From: Deltaproteobacteria bacterium
GTDB lineage: Bacteria > Myxococcota > Kuafuiibacteriia > Kuafuiibacteriales > Kuafuiibacteriaceae
Length of the DNA stretch: 64,000 bases
Direction of reading: 5' to 3'
Assembly (NCBI GenBank): GCA_016713425.1
Contig: JADJPE010000005.1
Location: 5,802,501 to 5,866,500, forward strand
The notes under the pieces are model-generated. The model ran no database searches. It saw only the letters and a program-made list of their open reading frames with translations, and was not told the origin of the DNA. Both the position numbers and the translations under genes were made by a program. Shown piece by piece: positions 44,694 through 52,670 of the stretch (position 1 is its first letter; every line of letters starts with the position of its first letter).

Positions 44694-45135
44694 GCAACCC
44701 CCGTGCGCCCAACGTCGCCGCAAGTTCGTCGTGGTTCTTCTGCTCGGTTCTCAACTCGTCCTTCTTCTGCTGAGTGATTGCGCGTTCCAACACGCGCTCG
44801 GCGCGCTTGAAGTCTCGAGCCTTGAGCCTCGCCAGCGAGTCCGCAACCTCCGCCTGGCGCTGCCGTTCCTGCGCGAAGGCAACCGCTCCATCTAAAGCCG
44901 CCGTCGCCAGCATCCGTTCGCGTTCGAAGAGGTCAAACTGTCGCGGTGCAACATCGCCCGAAAGTCTCGTCGTGGCGCTCTCGAGAACCGCCGACTTTTC
45001 CTCGTCCTTTGCCCAGCGCACCGACTCCGCCTCTTCGTGCCGCCGCGCGGCATCGGCCGCATGAGCAACGGCAACATCGCGCATTCTCTTTCGTACACCC
45101 TTGAGGCGTTGAAGGACTTTGATTCGCCCATTCAT
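44677..45135 (-). CDS. fliJ: FliJ-like flagellar export component
   Basis: FliJ is a coiled-coil stalk protein of the flagellar export ATPase. The 152-residue product is an unbroken charged helix (NGRIKVLQRLKGVRKRMRDV, then ARLKARDFKRAERVLERAIT and QQKKDELRTEQKNHDELAAT), the FliJ pattern, and lies between fliI and fliK. The ATG at 45135 overlaps the fliI stop as ATGA; a longer in-frame start upstream is not credible. Sequence conservation is low, so position carries weight. Confidence 0.87.
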   Translation of the reverse strand: MNGRIKVLQRLKGVRKRMRDVAVAHAADAARRHEEAESVRWAKDEEKSAVLESATTRLSGDVAPRQFDLFERERMLATAALDGAVAFAQERQRQAEVADSLARLKARDFKRAERVLERAITQQKKDELRTEQKNHDELAATLGARGLHESSE

Positions 45136-46466
45136 GTCGACACTTTCCTCATCGGTCCGCGACCTTGATTGAGAATTGCCGCCAATTGCGCGACACTCTG
45201 GTTGTAGTTCGCTTCGTCGAGCGGCGTCTGACGGCTCCACTCCATGATCTTTGCACCCGTCGCCACCGCATCGTCGTAGATCGGATTCGTGCCCGCGGTG
45301 TAGGCACCCAGACTGCGAAGTTCGTCCACCTCACGCTTAACGGACAACACCGTGCGTGCGCGCTGTTCGAGACTCTGTGCATCCGCCGTCATGACTTGTC
45401 GCGCGACGCGAGACACGCTGGCGAGAACGTCGATCGCCGGGAAATGTCCCCGTGCCGCGAGCTCACGTGAAAGCACGATGTGGCCGTCGAGCAATGATCG
45501 GGCAGAGTCTGCGATCGGATCCGCGAGATCGTCGCCTTCGACGAGCACCGTGTAGAATGCGGTAATCGAGCCGCCCCCTCGGATAGGCGCAGCCCGCTCG
45601 AGGAGCTGAGGCAACGCCGCAAACACGCTGGGCGGATAGCCTTTGGTTGCCGGCGGTTCTCCGGCGGCAAGGCCGATCTCGCGCAACGCCATCGCGTAAC
45701 GCGTGAGCGAATCCAGAATGAGAAGAACGTTCTTGCCTTGGTCCCGAAAGAACTCCGCCACCGCCGTCGCGGCACGCGCCCCTCGACAACGTTCCATGGG
45801 CGTTCGATCGGACGTTGCAACAACCCCCACCGTCCGGTCGCCAAGCCCGCCGTCGAGGATATCTCGCGCTTCACTGCCGCGTTCACCGATAAGCCCGATG
45901 ACCGTCACGTCGGCTTGAGACATCATCGCGATCTGCCGAATCAACACGGTCTTGCCTACTCCCGCGCCAGCAAAGAGGCCGACCCTCTGACCGCGACCGC
46001 ACGCGAGCAGGACGTCTATGGCGCGGATGGACGTCTCGAATCGCTCGGAGATGCGTGCTCTCAGCTCAACAGGCGGAGCCTTTCGTTCGAGCGGCCAAAG
46101 CGTCGCGGCCTCAATCGGTGCCCCGCCATCCACGGGCAGTCCGAAAGGGTCGACAAGCCTACCGAGCAAATCGCTCGACATCGGGAACGAGCCGGCCGAA
46201 GTCGCGGGTCGAACGATCGCACCCGGCGTAACGCCTCGAACCTCCGAAAACGGCATCATAAGACTACGGTCATCTCGAAATCCCACCACCTCGGCCAGAA
46301 CGCGGTCTCCGTCGCGCTCGATCTCGACGAGATCGCCAACGCTCACGCCGGGCGTCGTTGCTTCGATCAAGAGCCCACTGATCCGACCCACACGACCGTA
46401 CGAAATGGGCGCGGCGTGCTGGCGAACGATCGGGACGACCCGCGGTAGATCGAGTTCAAGATTCAT
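45132..46466 (-). CDS. fliI: Flagellum-specific export ATPase FliI
   Basis: FliI is the hexameric F1-beta-like ATPase of flagellar export. The 444-residue protein has Walker A GLFAGAGVGKTVLIRQIAM, GERGSEARDILDGGLG, Walker B VLLILDSLTRYAMALREIGL, and the FliI/YscN loop LAAGEPPATKGYPPSVFAAL. The ATG at 46466 (MNLELDLPRVVPIVRQ) matches the family start; its GGAGG ribosome site lies 9 bases upstream, inside the last repeat copy of fliH. An upstream in-frame extension merely reads that repeat in another frame. Confidence 0.97.
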   Translation of the reverse strand: MNLELDLPRVVPIVRQHAAPISYGRVGRISGLLIEATTPGVSVGDLVEIERDGDRVLAEVVGFRDDRSLMMPFSEVRGVTPGAIVRPATSAGSFPMSSDLLGRLVDPFGLPVDGGAPIEAATLWPLERKAPPVELRARISERFETSIRAIDVLLACGRGQRVGLFAGAGVGKTVLIRQIAMMSQADVTVIGLIGERGSEARDILDGGLGDRTVGVVATSDRTPMERCRGARAATAVAEFFRDQGKNVLLILDSLTRYAMALREIGLAAGEPPATKGYPPSVFAALPQLLERAAPIRGGGSITAFYTVLVEGDDLADPIADSARSLLDGHIVLSRELAARGHFPAIDVLASVSRVARQVMTADAQSLEQRARTVLSVKREVDELRSLGAYTAGTNPIYDDAVATGAKIMEWSRQTPLDEANYNQSVAQLAAILNQGRGPMRKVST

Positions 46467-47523
46467 GTGGCCCCGCCTCCGCGAAGATTGGCCCCGCCTC
46501 CTCGAACATCGGCCCCGCCTCCTCGAACATCGGCCCCGCTTCCTCGAACACTGGCCCCGCCGCAACCGTCGCATCCAGCGAGCCGAACAAGCCCACATCG
46601 AGCAGCGCCCGTCTTACGGCCTCAAGGCTGCGCGCAACGGACACATCGGTCACCCGGTCGTGTTCCTCGACGACGCAATCGCCTGGCTGAAAGGCCTCGT
46701 CGACCACGAACTCCGTCCCTCGCGCCAAGAGGTCCGGTCGGCATCGACGTATGTGGTCCATGTCCGCCGCTCCGATCCGAACGACCATGCCCACACGCTC
46801 TCCATCTCCTTCGCGCAGCACGTGTTCTAGCCGCGTACATATGCCATCGCCGTCGACCGTCAGTTCCCGCTGCAGCACCTCCCTCGCAACCATCATGGCC
46901 AACTCGACGACGTGGCGTTCATGGGACGCAACGATCCGCTTTCGGGCCGCGACCAGATCCGCGATCGCTTCGAAGTAGGCCTGCTCAACCGCGTCAACGC
47001 GCGACTTGGCTGCTTCTAGCCCCGCCTCTTCGGCGCGAGCTCGGAGCTCCTCGAAGGCCTGGACCGGCGAGGCCGTCGTCGTCGTCGTCGGACTCAAGGG
47101 CCTTTGAAGACGCTCGTCACCTCGAACGCCATTCGCCACCCCGCTTCCTCGAAGACCCGCGGCAGGAGCCAAGGCGCCGCCCCGAGGACCGAGATCCCCA
47201 TGAGCAAGCGACCCTGCGCTCGCCGTGACCTCGCCCCCGTCATCCCGTTGAGCACCTTGCACGAGCCCGTCATTGGGTGGGAGCCTTTCGCCTCGTCCCG
47301 CTCTCTCCGTCATCCCCGTTCTCACGGCTCGCGCGCCACGTTCGTTCGACATCCGCTGAGCCGCGTCCGCGTCGCCCAAGTCCAGCGCCTGGGGCACGAC
47401 ATCCGAAAGCCACGTCGACGGGCCTGGACTTTGAACCTTCGGCACAACATCCGAAAGGGCGCACGGCGCCGTCGGCGTCGCGCCTTCGCCCTTGATCGCC
47501 TGGACCTTCCATCGTTCGATCAT
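46456..47523 (-). CDS. fliH: FliH-like regulator of the export ATPase, with extended N-terminus and C-terminal repeats
   Basis: FliH binds FliI and FliN and regulates the ATPase. The conserved part starts near residue 160 (FEELRARAEEAGLEAAKSRV, then AYFEAIADLVAARKRIVASH, VVELAMMVAREVLQRELTVD). It lies between fliG and fliI, with a 4-base and an 11-base overlap. At 355 residues it is longer than usual. The first 150 residues are Gly/Ser/Pro-rich and probably disordered, and the C-terminus ends in four AGPMFEE-type repeats followed by ES. Confidence 0.87.
   Translation of the reverse strand: MIERWKVQAIKGEGATPTAPCALSDVVPKVQSPGPSTWLSDVVPQALDLGDADAAQRMSNERGARAVRTGMTERAGRGERLPPNDGLVQGAQRDDGGEVTASAGSLAHGDLGPRGGALAPAAGLRGSGVANGVRGDERLQRPLSPTTTTTASPVQAFEELRARAEEAGLEAAKSRVDAVEQAYFEAIADLVAARKRIVASHERHVVELAMMVAREVLQRELTVDGDGICTRLEHVLREGDGERVGMVVRIGAADMDHIRRCRPDLLARGTEFVVDEAFQPGDCVVEEHDRVTDVSVARSLEAVRRALLDVGLFGSLDATVAAGPVFEEAGPMFEEAGPMFEEAGPIFAEAGPHES
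46469..46552 (-). repeat. 21-bp in-frame tandem repeat at the fliH 3' end
   Basis: Four 21-base units of the ggccccgcctcctcgaacat c type encode seven-residue AGPMFEE repeats. Copies 2 and 3 are identical. Each carries GGAGG on the minus strand, and the last copy provides the fliI ribosome site. Confidence 0.93.
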
Positions 47524-48548
47524 ACGAGCTTCTCCCCGCCGGCGCCCGGCAACGTAAGCCGGCCTTCAGACGCAAGCCGTTGCGCAATTTCGATAACCTC
47601 CTGCTGCGATTGCTCGACATCGGAGATACGCATCGGGGGCAAGAGCGCCAAGTCTTCGCGCATCGCCTGTGCGGCTCGCGAAGAGACCGCGGAGAGGAAA
47701 TGCTCCCGCAGCTCCTCGCTTGCCGTCTTCAGCGCGATCAGAATCTGTTCCGTCGCGACTTCACGCATCAAAGTCTGCAGATTCCGAACGCTGACGCGCA
47801 GAAGGTCCTCGAAGATAAACATGGCCTGACGGATCTTGGGCGCAACTTCGGGGTCCGCTTCTTCAAGGTTCTCCATCAACTCTTCCGTCGCATCTCGTGG
47901 CAGCTCATTCAGCAGCGACGCAACGAATGCCACACCGTTGAACTGCTCTTGGTTCTCACCGCCGGACACGCCGCCTGCCGCCTGAAGCGTGTTCACGAGT
48001 GCATTCGAAGCCATCGCCACCATATCGGGCGAAATCTCCTTGAGGCTGGCCATTCGGGTCAGAATATCGACCTTCTTTTCGGTGCTCATTCCTTGCACGA
48101 CTTTCGCCGCCTGATCCTTTGGCAACTGAGAGACGATCACGGCCGCGATCTGCGGATGTTCCTCGCCCAAGAGCTCCGACAGCGTGTTGGCACGCGCCGC
48201 CTTGATCGCCTTCAGCGACGCAAGCTCCTCTTCCTTCGGCTTCAACAACAGCGACACCTTCTCGCGGCCGAGAACGCGGCCTGCCAAGTCCTGCAGGTAG
48301 CTGCCTGCCCGCCGCAAATGCAGGGCAAGCGTGCTCTTCATCATGGATTCCAGGGCCTCGAAGGTCCCATCGACCGCATCCACCACCGCCGGATCGAGCC
48401 CTTGTGCACACTCGAGCACTCGCTGTACTTCTTCCTCGCTCATGTGCCGAAGCACCTCTTGCGCAAGATCTTGATCGAGCGCCAAGAAGATCAGCGTAGC
48501 TCTCTCCACACCCGAGAGCTCCGTTACTCGCGCTTGAACGTCGCTCAT
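47520..48548 (-). CDS. fliG: Flagellar motor switch protein FliG
   Basis: FliG transmits torque from the stator to the C-ring. The 342-residue protein is clearly FliG: SGVERATLIFLALDQDLAQE, DILTRMASLKEISPDMVAMA, and the C-terminal torque helix area with RQAMFIFEDLLRVSVRNLQT. The C-terminal charged ridge region continues to residue 340. Four-base overlaps with fliF and fliH. Confidence 0.97.
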   Translation of the reverse strand: MSDVQARVTELSGVERATLIFLALDQDLAQEVLRHMSEEEVQRVLECAQGLDPAVVDAVDGTFEALESMMKSTLALHLRRAGSYLQDLAGRVLGREKVSLLLKPKEEELASLKAIKAARANTLSELLGEEHPQIAAVIVSQLPKDQAAKVVQGMSTEKKVDILTRMASLKEISPDMVAMASNALVNTLQAAGGVSGGENQEQFNGVAFVASLLNELPRDATEELMENLEEADPEVAPKIRQAMFIFEDLLRVSVRNLQTLMREVATEQILIALKTASEELREHFLSAVSSRAAQAMREDLALLPPMRISDVEQSQQEVIEIAQRLASEGRLTLPGAGGEKLV

Positions 48549-50284
48549 CTCGCCTCACCTCGGATCGGTTGCTGCTGTCCGGGCGTAACCTCGCCAACCC
48601 AGATGGCCAACACGCGCGCAGCAAGCTCCGGATTCGCGCGAACCGCCGCGATCGCACGCTCACGCGGCGTAGGCTCAGGCAGGGCGAGCGCACCGTGTCC
48701 AGCCGCCAGACTGCCGCCTTCGGCGAGCGCGTCCTCCATTTCTTGCGCCGTCATGGGCTCCGCAGTGACCTCGTAGGCCGTCTCTCTCTCTCTCCTGCGC
48801 CGCCGTCCGCGCAGAACGAGGACGAAGAACATGAGGACCACGAGTGCAGCCGTACCCGCAGGCACCGCCAACAGGACCCACGGGGGTACATCATACTGAT
48901 GCAAGAGCTCTCGCACGCTCTCAAGCCATCCGGGCGGCGCCGCCACTTCCGCCGTCAGCGAGACCTCCCGCTCATCGACGAACGGCATACTCCGAAGCTC
49001 CAGTCGATCGCCGCGCGACGGATCGAGGCCCGTAGCCTCGCGAAGCAACACGGCGAGCTTCTCGAGGTCGGGCGGACCTCGCTCGCCCGCAACCGAGGCG
49101 GTGCTGCTCGCCGTCGGCGCCGGCGTCTCGTTCACCAACACCGCCACGTGAAGACGCCCGATCTTGGCTTTGGGCCCTTTGACGTGGCTCACGACGCGAC
49201 TCACTTCGAAGTTGCGTGTCGAGGCCACCTTGAGCCGTGCGGACGGCTCCGTCTCATCGGCGCCCCCCACAGCCGCACTGTCTGACGCCCCTTCGCTCGG
49301 CTCGTCGTCAACGATCTCTACCGCGTCCGAAGGTTTCGTTCGCGACATGTTTCCGCGAACGCCCGCGACGCCCCCGGCGTTCACGCCCGCGCCCCCCGGC
49401 CGACCGAGACGCTCTTCGGTGACGGCTTCGCTTCTCAGGGCTGCCCCATCACGATCGTAGAGTTCCTCGGTTCGTTCGGTATGCGCGGTATCGAGCTCGA
49501 CGGTCACGACGACAACGGAGTTATTCGGCCCCACGACGCGCTCGACGATCTCACGCGCGCGGCGTGCGAGGCGCTGCTCGATATCTCGCTGCGCTTCCAT
49601 CGGCGCGTGGTCTCCGTCGCCACTCCAAAGGACGCTGCCCTCGTCATCGACGACCGTAACTCGTCTCGCAGATAGGCCTTCCACACTTGAGGCCACGAGA
49701 TTGACGACGCCAGCCACCTGCGTGCGGTCGAGTGATCTTCCGCGCTTCATTCGAATAACGACCGAAGCGGAAGGAGGACTGTCGTTCTTCCGATAGAGAG
49801 AGCGCTCCTTCATCGCGATGTGCACGCGCGCGCTCTCGACCGCATCGAGAGATCCGATGGTTCGCGACAACTCACCGGCGAGCGCGCGACGATAGTTCAT
49901 CTGTTCAACGAAGCTCGTCGTCCCAAATGACTGACGATCGAAGACCTCGAATCCAACGCCGCCGCCAAGGGGCACACCTTGCGAGGCAAGACCGATGCGC
50001 ATCTCGTGCACGCTGGTCTTCGGAACTTCGATCGTCGTGCCCTCCGCCGACAAGCGATACGGCGTTTTGCTCGCGCGAAGATTTTCAAGAATCCTTTCCG
50101 CGTCGTCCGGAGCGAGCTCAGAGAAGAGCACGCCATATTCTTCTCGACTGGGAGCGAGCGAGAGATAGCCGATACCGGCGACGAGCGCGACCAAGACGAG
50201 GCCGGCAAGCAATTGACGCACGCGACTCAAAGAACGCCAGAGCGCCAGGCTTTGCTCTCCAATCTTTGCCCATTCAATCGCCAT
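48545..50284 (-). CDS. fliF: Flagellar MS-ring protein FliF
   Basis: FliF is the base ring in the inner membrane. The 579-residue protein has the N-terminal transmembrane helix (LAGLVLVALVAGIGYLSLAP), secretin-like ring-building motifs (YRLSAEGTTIEVPKTSVHEM, then LDAVESARVHIAMKERSLYR), a low-complexity loop, the second transmembrane helix (VLLAVPAGTAALVVLMFFVL) and a C-terminal FliG-binding tail. It starts 54 bases after fliE and overlaps fliG by 4 bases. Confidence 0.97.
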   Translation of the reverse strand: MAIEWAKIGEQSLALWRSLSRVRQLLAGLVLVALVAGIGYLSLAPSREEYGVLFSELAPDDAERILENLRASKTPYRLSAEGTTIEVPKTSVHEMRIGLASQGVPLGGGVGFEVFDRQSFGTTSFVEQMNYRRALAGELSRTIGSLDAVESARVHIAMKERSLYRKNDSPPSASVVIRMKRGRSLDRTQVAGVVNLVASSVEGLSARRVTVVDDEGSVLWSGDGDHAPMEAQRDIEQRLARRAREIVERVVGPNNSVVVVTVELDTAHTERTEELYDRDGAALRSEAVTEERLGRPGGAGVNAGGVAGVRGNMSRTKPSDAVEIVDDEPSEGASDSAAVGGADETEPSARLKVASTRNFEVSRVVSHVKGPKAKIGRLHVAVLVNETPAPTASSTASVAGERGPPDLEKLAVLLREATGLDPSRGDRLELRSMPFVDEREVSLTAEVAAPPGWLESVRELLHQYDVPPWVLLAVPAGTAALVVLMFFVLVLRGRRRRRERETAYEVTAEPMTAQEMEDALAEGGSLAAGHGALALPEPTPRERAIAAVRANPELAARVLAIWVGEVTPGQQQPIRGEAR

Positions 50285-50338
50285 AGTGTCGTCTTCGTTT
50301 CCGTTCCGTCGTGTTCAGGCCGGCCCCTTCCAGGCCGT

Positions 50339-50668
50339 TCAGACCTGTGTATTCATCAGCTCGCGATAGGCCTCGATCGCGCGATTCTTGAGCGTCACCG
50401 CGTATCGCAGCGCGATCGACGCACGTTCTTGGGCGATCATGACCTCGTGGACACCCGTCCTTCCTTGCGCAAAGGCCTCAACGCTCTCGATCGCCGCATT
50501 CTCTTCGGCGCGCGCCCCTTTGGCCGCCTCGGCGAGCACCTCCGTGAAGCCTTTCCCCTCGACGCCCTTCTCGCCCGATACCGCGCCCTCCGATACGCCT
50601 CGTATCGACTCGACACCGCGCACCGGAGCCAAGTTGGCTACGCTTCTGACCCCTGCTACGTCGTACAT
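50339..50668 (-). CDS. fliE: Hook-basal body protein FliE
   Basis: FliE links the MS ring and the rod. The 109-residue protein starts MYDVAGVRSVANLAPVRGVE and has the family C-terminal helices (KGFTEVLAEAAKGARAEENA, then EVMIAQERASIALRYAVTLK, NRAIEAYRELMNTQV). It follows flgC by 7 bases and precedes fliF by 54. Confidence 0.94.
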   Translation of the reverse strand: MYDVAGVRSVANLAPVRGVESIRGVSEGAVSGEKGVEGKGFTEVLAEAAKGARAEENAAIESVEAFAQGRTGVHEVMIAQERASIALRYAVTLKNRAIEAYRELMNTQV

Positions 50669-50675
50669 GCGTCAC

Positions 50676-51086
50676 CTACCTCCCGATCTCGAGCGCACTC
50701 TCGAGCATCGAGACCTCGGAGCTGATCGCCGTGAGACCGGCCTGATAGGCGCGCGTGGCCGTGACCATGTCGACCATCTCTTCGACCGGGTTCACGTTGG
50801 GGTAGGCGACGAAACCACGCTCATCGGCATCTGGGTGCCCGGGATCGTACTCAAGCCGCGGCGCACCCGGGTCCTTTTCGATCGCGACAACCTCGACCCC
50901 TTCGACCGAGCCGTCGGCGCCTTGTCCATCCACCGCCGAAAGGACGACGTTCCTTCTCTGATAAGGTCCACCGTCCGCACTTCGGGTGGAGTACGCATTA
51001 GCCAAGTTCGAGGCCGCTGTATCGAGCCTTGTCCGCTGCGCTTCGAGCCCCGACGCCGAGACATTCAAACTCGAGAAGAGATCCAT
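50676..51086 (-). CDS. flgC: Proximal rod protein FlgC
   Basis: FlgC is a proximal rod subunit. The 136-residue protein has the rod-family N-terminus (DLFSSLNVSASGLEAQRTRL, then DTAASNLANAYSTRSADGGP) and C-terminal NPVEEMVDMVTATRAYQAGL helix. It lies 145 bases downstream of flgB, which is unusually far; no gene is seen in that gap. Confidence 0.95.
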   Translation of the reverse strand: MDLFSSLNVSASGLEAQRTRLDTAASNLANAYSTRSADGGPYQRRNVVLSAVDGQGADGSVEGVEVVAIEKDPGAPRLEYDPGHPDADERGFVAYPNVNPVEEMVDMVTATRAYQAGLTAISSEVSMLESALEIGR

Positions 51087-51231
51087 CGCCTGCTCCTTCT
51101 GGCCGCTGTCCGTGTCGACAAGCGGGCCTTCGCCTTCCCCTTCGCGTTCACATTCGCCGTCGTAGCCTTCGTCCTCGTCTTCGCCATGGGCCCCATCTTT
51201 CGGCTCGCCCTAAGGCTGGCTCCGTCGCGCA
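51087..51231 (-). other. Spacer between flgB and flgC
   Basis: The 145 bases between two genes that are usually adjacent hold only a run of imperfect gcgaag-type hexamers on the minus strand and no convincing gene. A short Lys/Arg-rich frame exists but would overlap flgC and resembles nothing known. Confidence 0.6.
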
Positions 51232-51669
51232 TCATCCATTTCCATCGCCGGCCGCATACCGGAGCATCGCAAGGCGCCTCGCGATCACTTGAGACGTCAC
51301 CCGGAAGCCAACTCGGTTGGCTTCAAGCTTCGCCATTTCTTCCTCCAGCCGAACGTTGTTTCCGTCCGGCCCGGCGCCCTCGTCGTCCCGTTCGACGACG
51401 TCCGCGCGCGCGGCGCCCCCGGTCCCGACCGCCAGGTGCCTGGAGTTCGTCCGCACAAGTTCGTCGACCGCGCCCCCGAATGAGCCATCCGCCGTAGACG
51501 CGAGCTCTTTGCTTCGGAATCCCGGTGTATCCAGGTTGGCGATGTTTCCCGCGACCACCTCATGTCGCTCTCGGTAGTACTCGAGCGATCCCTCGAGCTT
51601 TCCGATAAGATCGAAGACCTGACTCACGGCGGCGAGGGTCAGCAACATTCGATCCAACAATTCGAACAC
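51232..51669 (-). CDS. flgB: Proximal rod protein FlgB
   Basis: FlgB is a proximal rod subunit. The 145-residue protein has FDLIGKLEGSLEYYRERHEV and VVAGNIANLDTPGFRSKELA near the start, and a C-terminal helix (MAKLEANRVGFRVTSQVIAR). The long start at 51669 is a GTG; an ATG seven codons downstream would give a slightly shorter protein. It is the first gene of the rod-hook-MS ring operon and is divergent from an HDOD gene. Confidence 0.94.
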   Translation of the reverse strand: MFELLDRMLLTLAAVSQVFDLIGKLEGSLEYYRERHEVVAGNIANLDTPGFRSKELASTADGSFGGAVDELVRTNSRHLAVGTGGAARADVVERDDEGAGPDGNNVRLEEEMAKLEANRVGFRVTSQVIARRLAMLRYAAGDGNG

Positions 51670-51755
51670 CCTGCCCTCTAGCCAAACCGAACTTGGTCGA
51701 ACTCCACCCCGTGGCCCGGACGGACACTGTCGCCGGATTTGACAGCGACCGGTGG

Positions 51756-52628
51756 ATGGAGCGCCAGGGCAAGTCGAGCACGTCCGCGTCCACTCTGCGT
51801 GGTCGTGCGATTAAGAGCTTCATTGAGACCAACTACGAGCTGGCGGTCCTCCCCAAGACCGCAGCGCTCGCACTTCAGATGGCGAACGATCCGAGCAGCG
51901 ACATCGGAAAGATCGCGGGTCTCGTCCGCACCGATCCTGCGGTCGCGGGGCGGGTCATCGCACTTTCGCAGTCCCCTGCCTTCTCCGCCGGTGGAGGTAG
52001 CAAAAATCCGTCGATCGAGCGCGCCATCGTGAGGATGGGCGTCGAGCCCCTGAAGGCGATCATCATCCAAGTCGCCCTCAATGCCCGCATCATGAAGATC
52101 CGCGAGTTCGAGAAAGAGCTCGTTCAGCTCCAGCGGCATAGCATCTTCGCCGCTGCCGCGGCCCAGGGAATTGCGCGCAACCTCGGCCTCAATGCGGAAC
52201 TTTCCTTCATCATGGGTCTCCTGCACGACGTCGGACGCAGCATCGGATTCGAGGCGTTCAGTCGGGCGACGCCGGCCGTTCGAAACGAGCTCGTCCTCGA
52301 AGCCCGTGGCCTCGGACCGCTGCTCGACATGGTCCACGAAGAAATCGGAGCTTTCGCCGCGGGCCGCTGGGGCCTCTCCGAGGTCGCCCAGGAGTCCGTC
52401 CGGCATCATCACGAAGTTCCCCCGCGCCTCGAGTCGCTTCAGTACCCTATGCTCGTAAAGTGCGCTGATATTCTTGCTCATCAGCTCGGAGATCCGGAGG
52501 GCTCCACCCAAATCGATGTTCGTGCAGTCGACACGCCGTATCGACTGGGACTTCAGCCTCATGCCATCGAGGCATTGATCGTGGCGGTGCCGAAGGAAGC
52601 GGAGGGCCTGCTTGCGCTCCTGCGCTAA
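51756..52628 (+). CDS. HDOD-domain signalling protein (second of two)
   Basis: The 290-residue protein is almost entirely an HDOD domain: NYELAVLPKTAALALQMAND, RTDPAVAGRVIALSQSPAFS, AIVRMGVEPLKAIIIQVALN and ELSFIMGLLHDVGRSIGFEA. The LLHDVGR segment keeps the HD pair, unlike the first copy, but SVRHHHEVPPRLESLQ then differs from true HD-GYP. The ATG at 51756 is used; a TTG at 51693 would add 21 residues. It diverges from flgB and converges on an NtrC-class gene. Confidence 0.85.
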   Translation: MERQGKSSTSASTLRGRAIKSFIETNYELAVLPKTAALALQMANDPSSDIGKIAGLVRTDPAVAGRVIALSQSPAFSAGGGSKNPSIERAIVRMGVEPLKAIIIQVALNARIMKIREFEKELVQLQRHSIFAAAAAQGIARNLGLNAELSFIMGLLHDVGRSIGFEAFSRATPAVRNELVLEARGLGPLLDMVHEEIGAFAAGRWGLSEVAQESVRHHHEVPPRLESLQYPMLVKCADILAHQLGDPEGSTQIDVRAVDTPYRLGLQPHAIEALIVAVPKEAEGLLALLR

Positions 52629-52670
52629 CCGCGCGCGCGTGGGGCGTGGGCGCGCCGAATGGCGGGTGCA

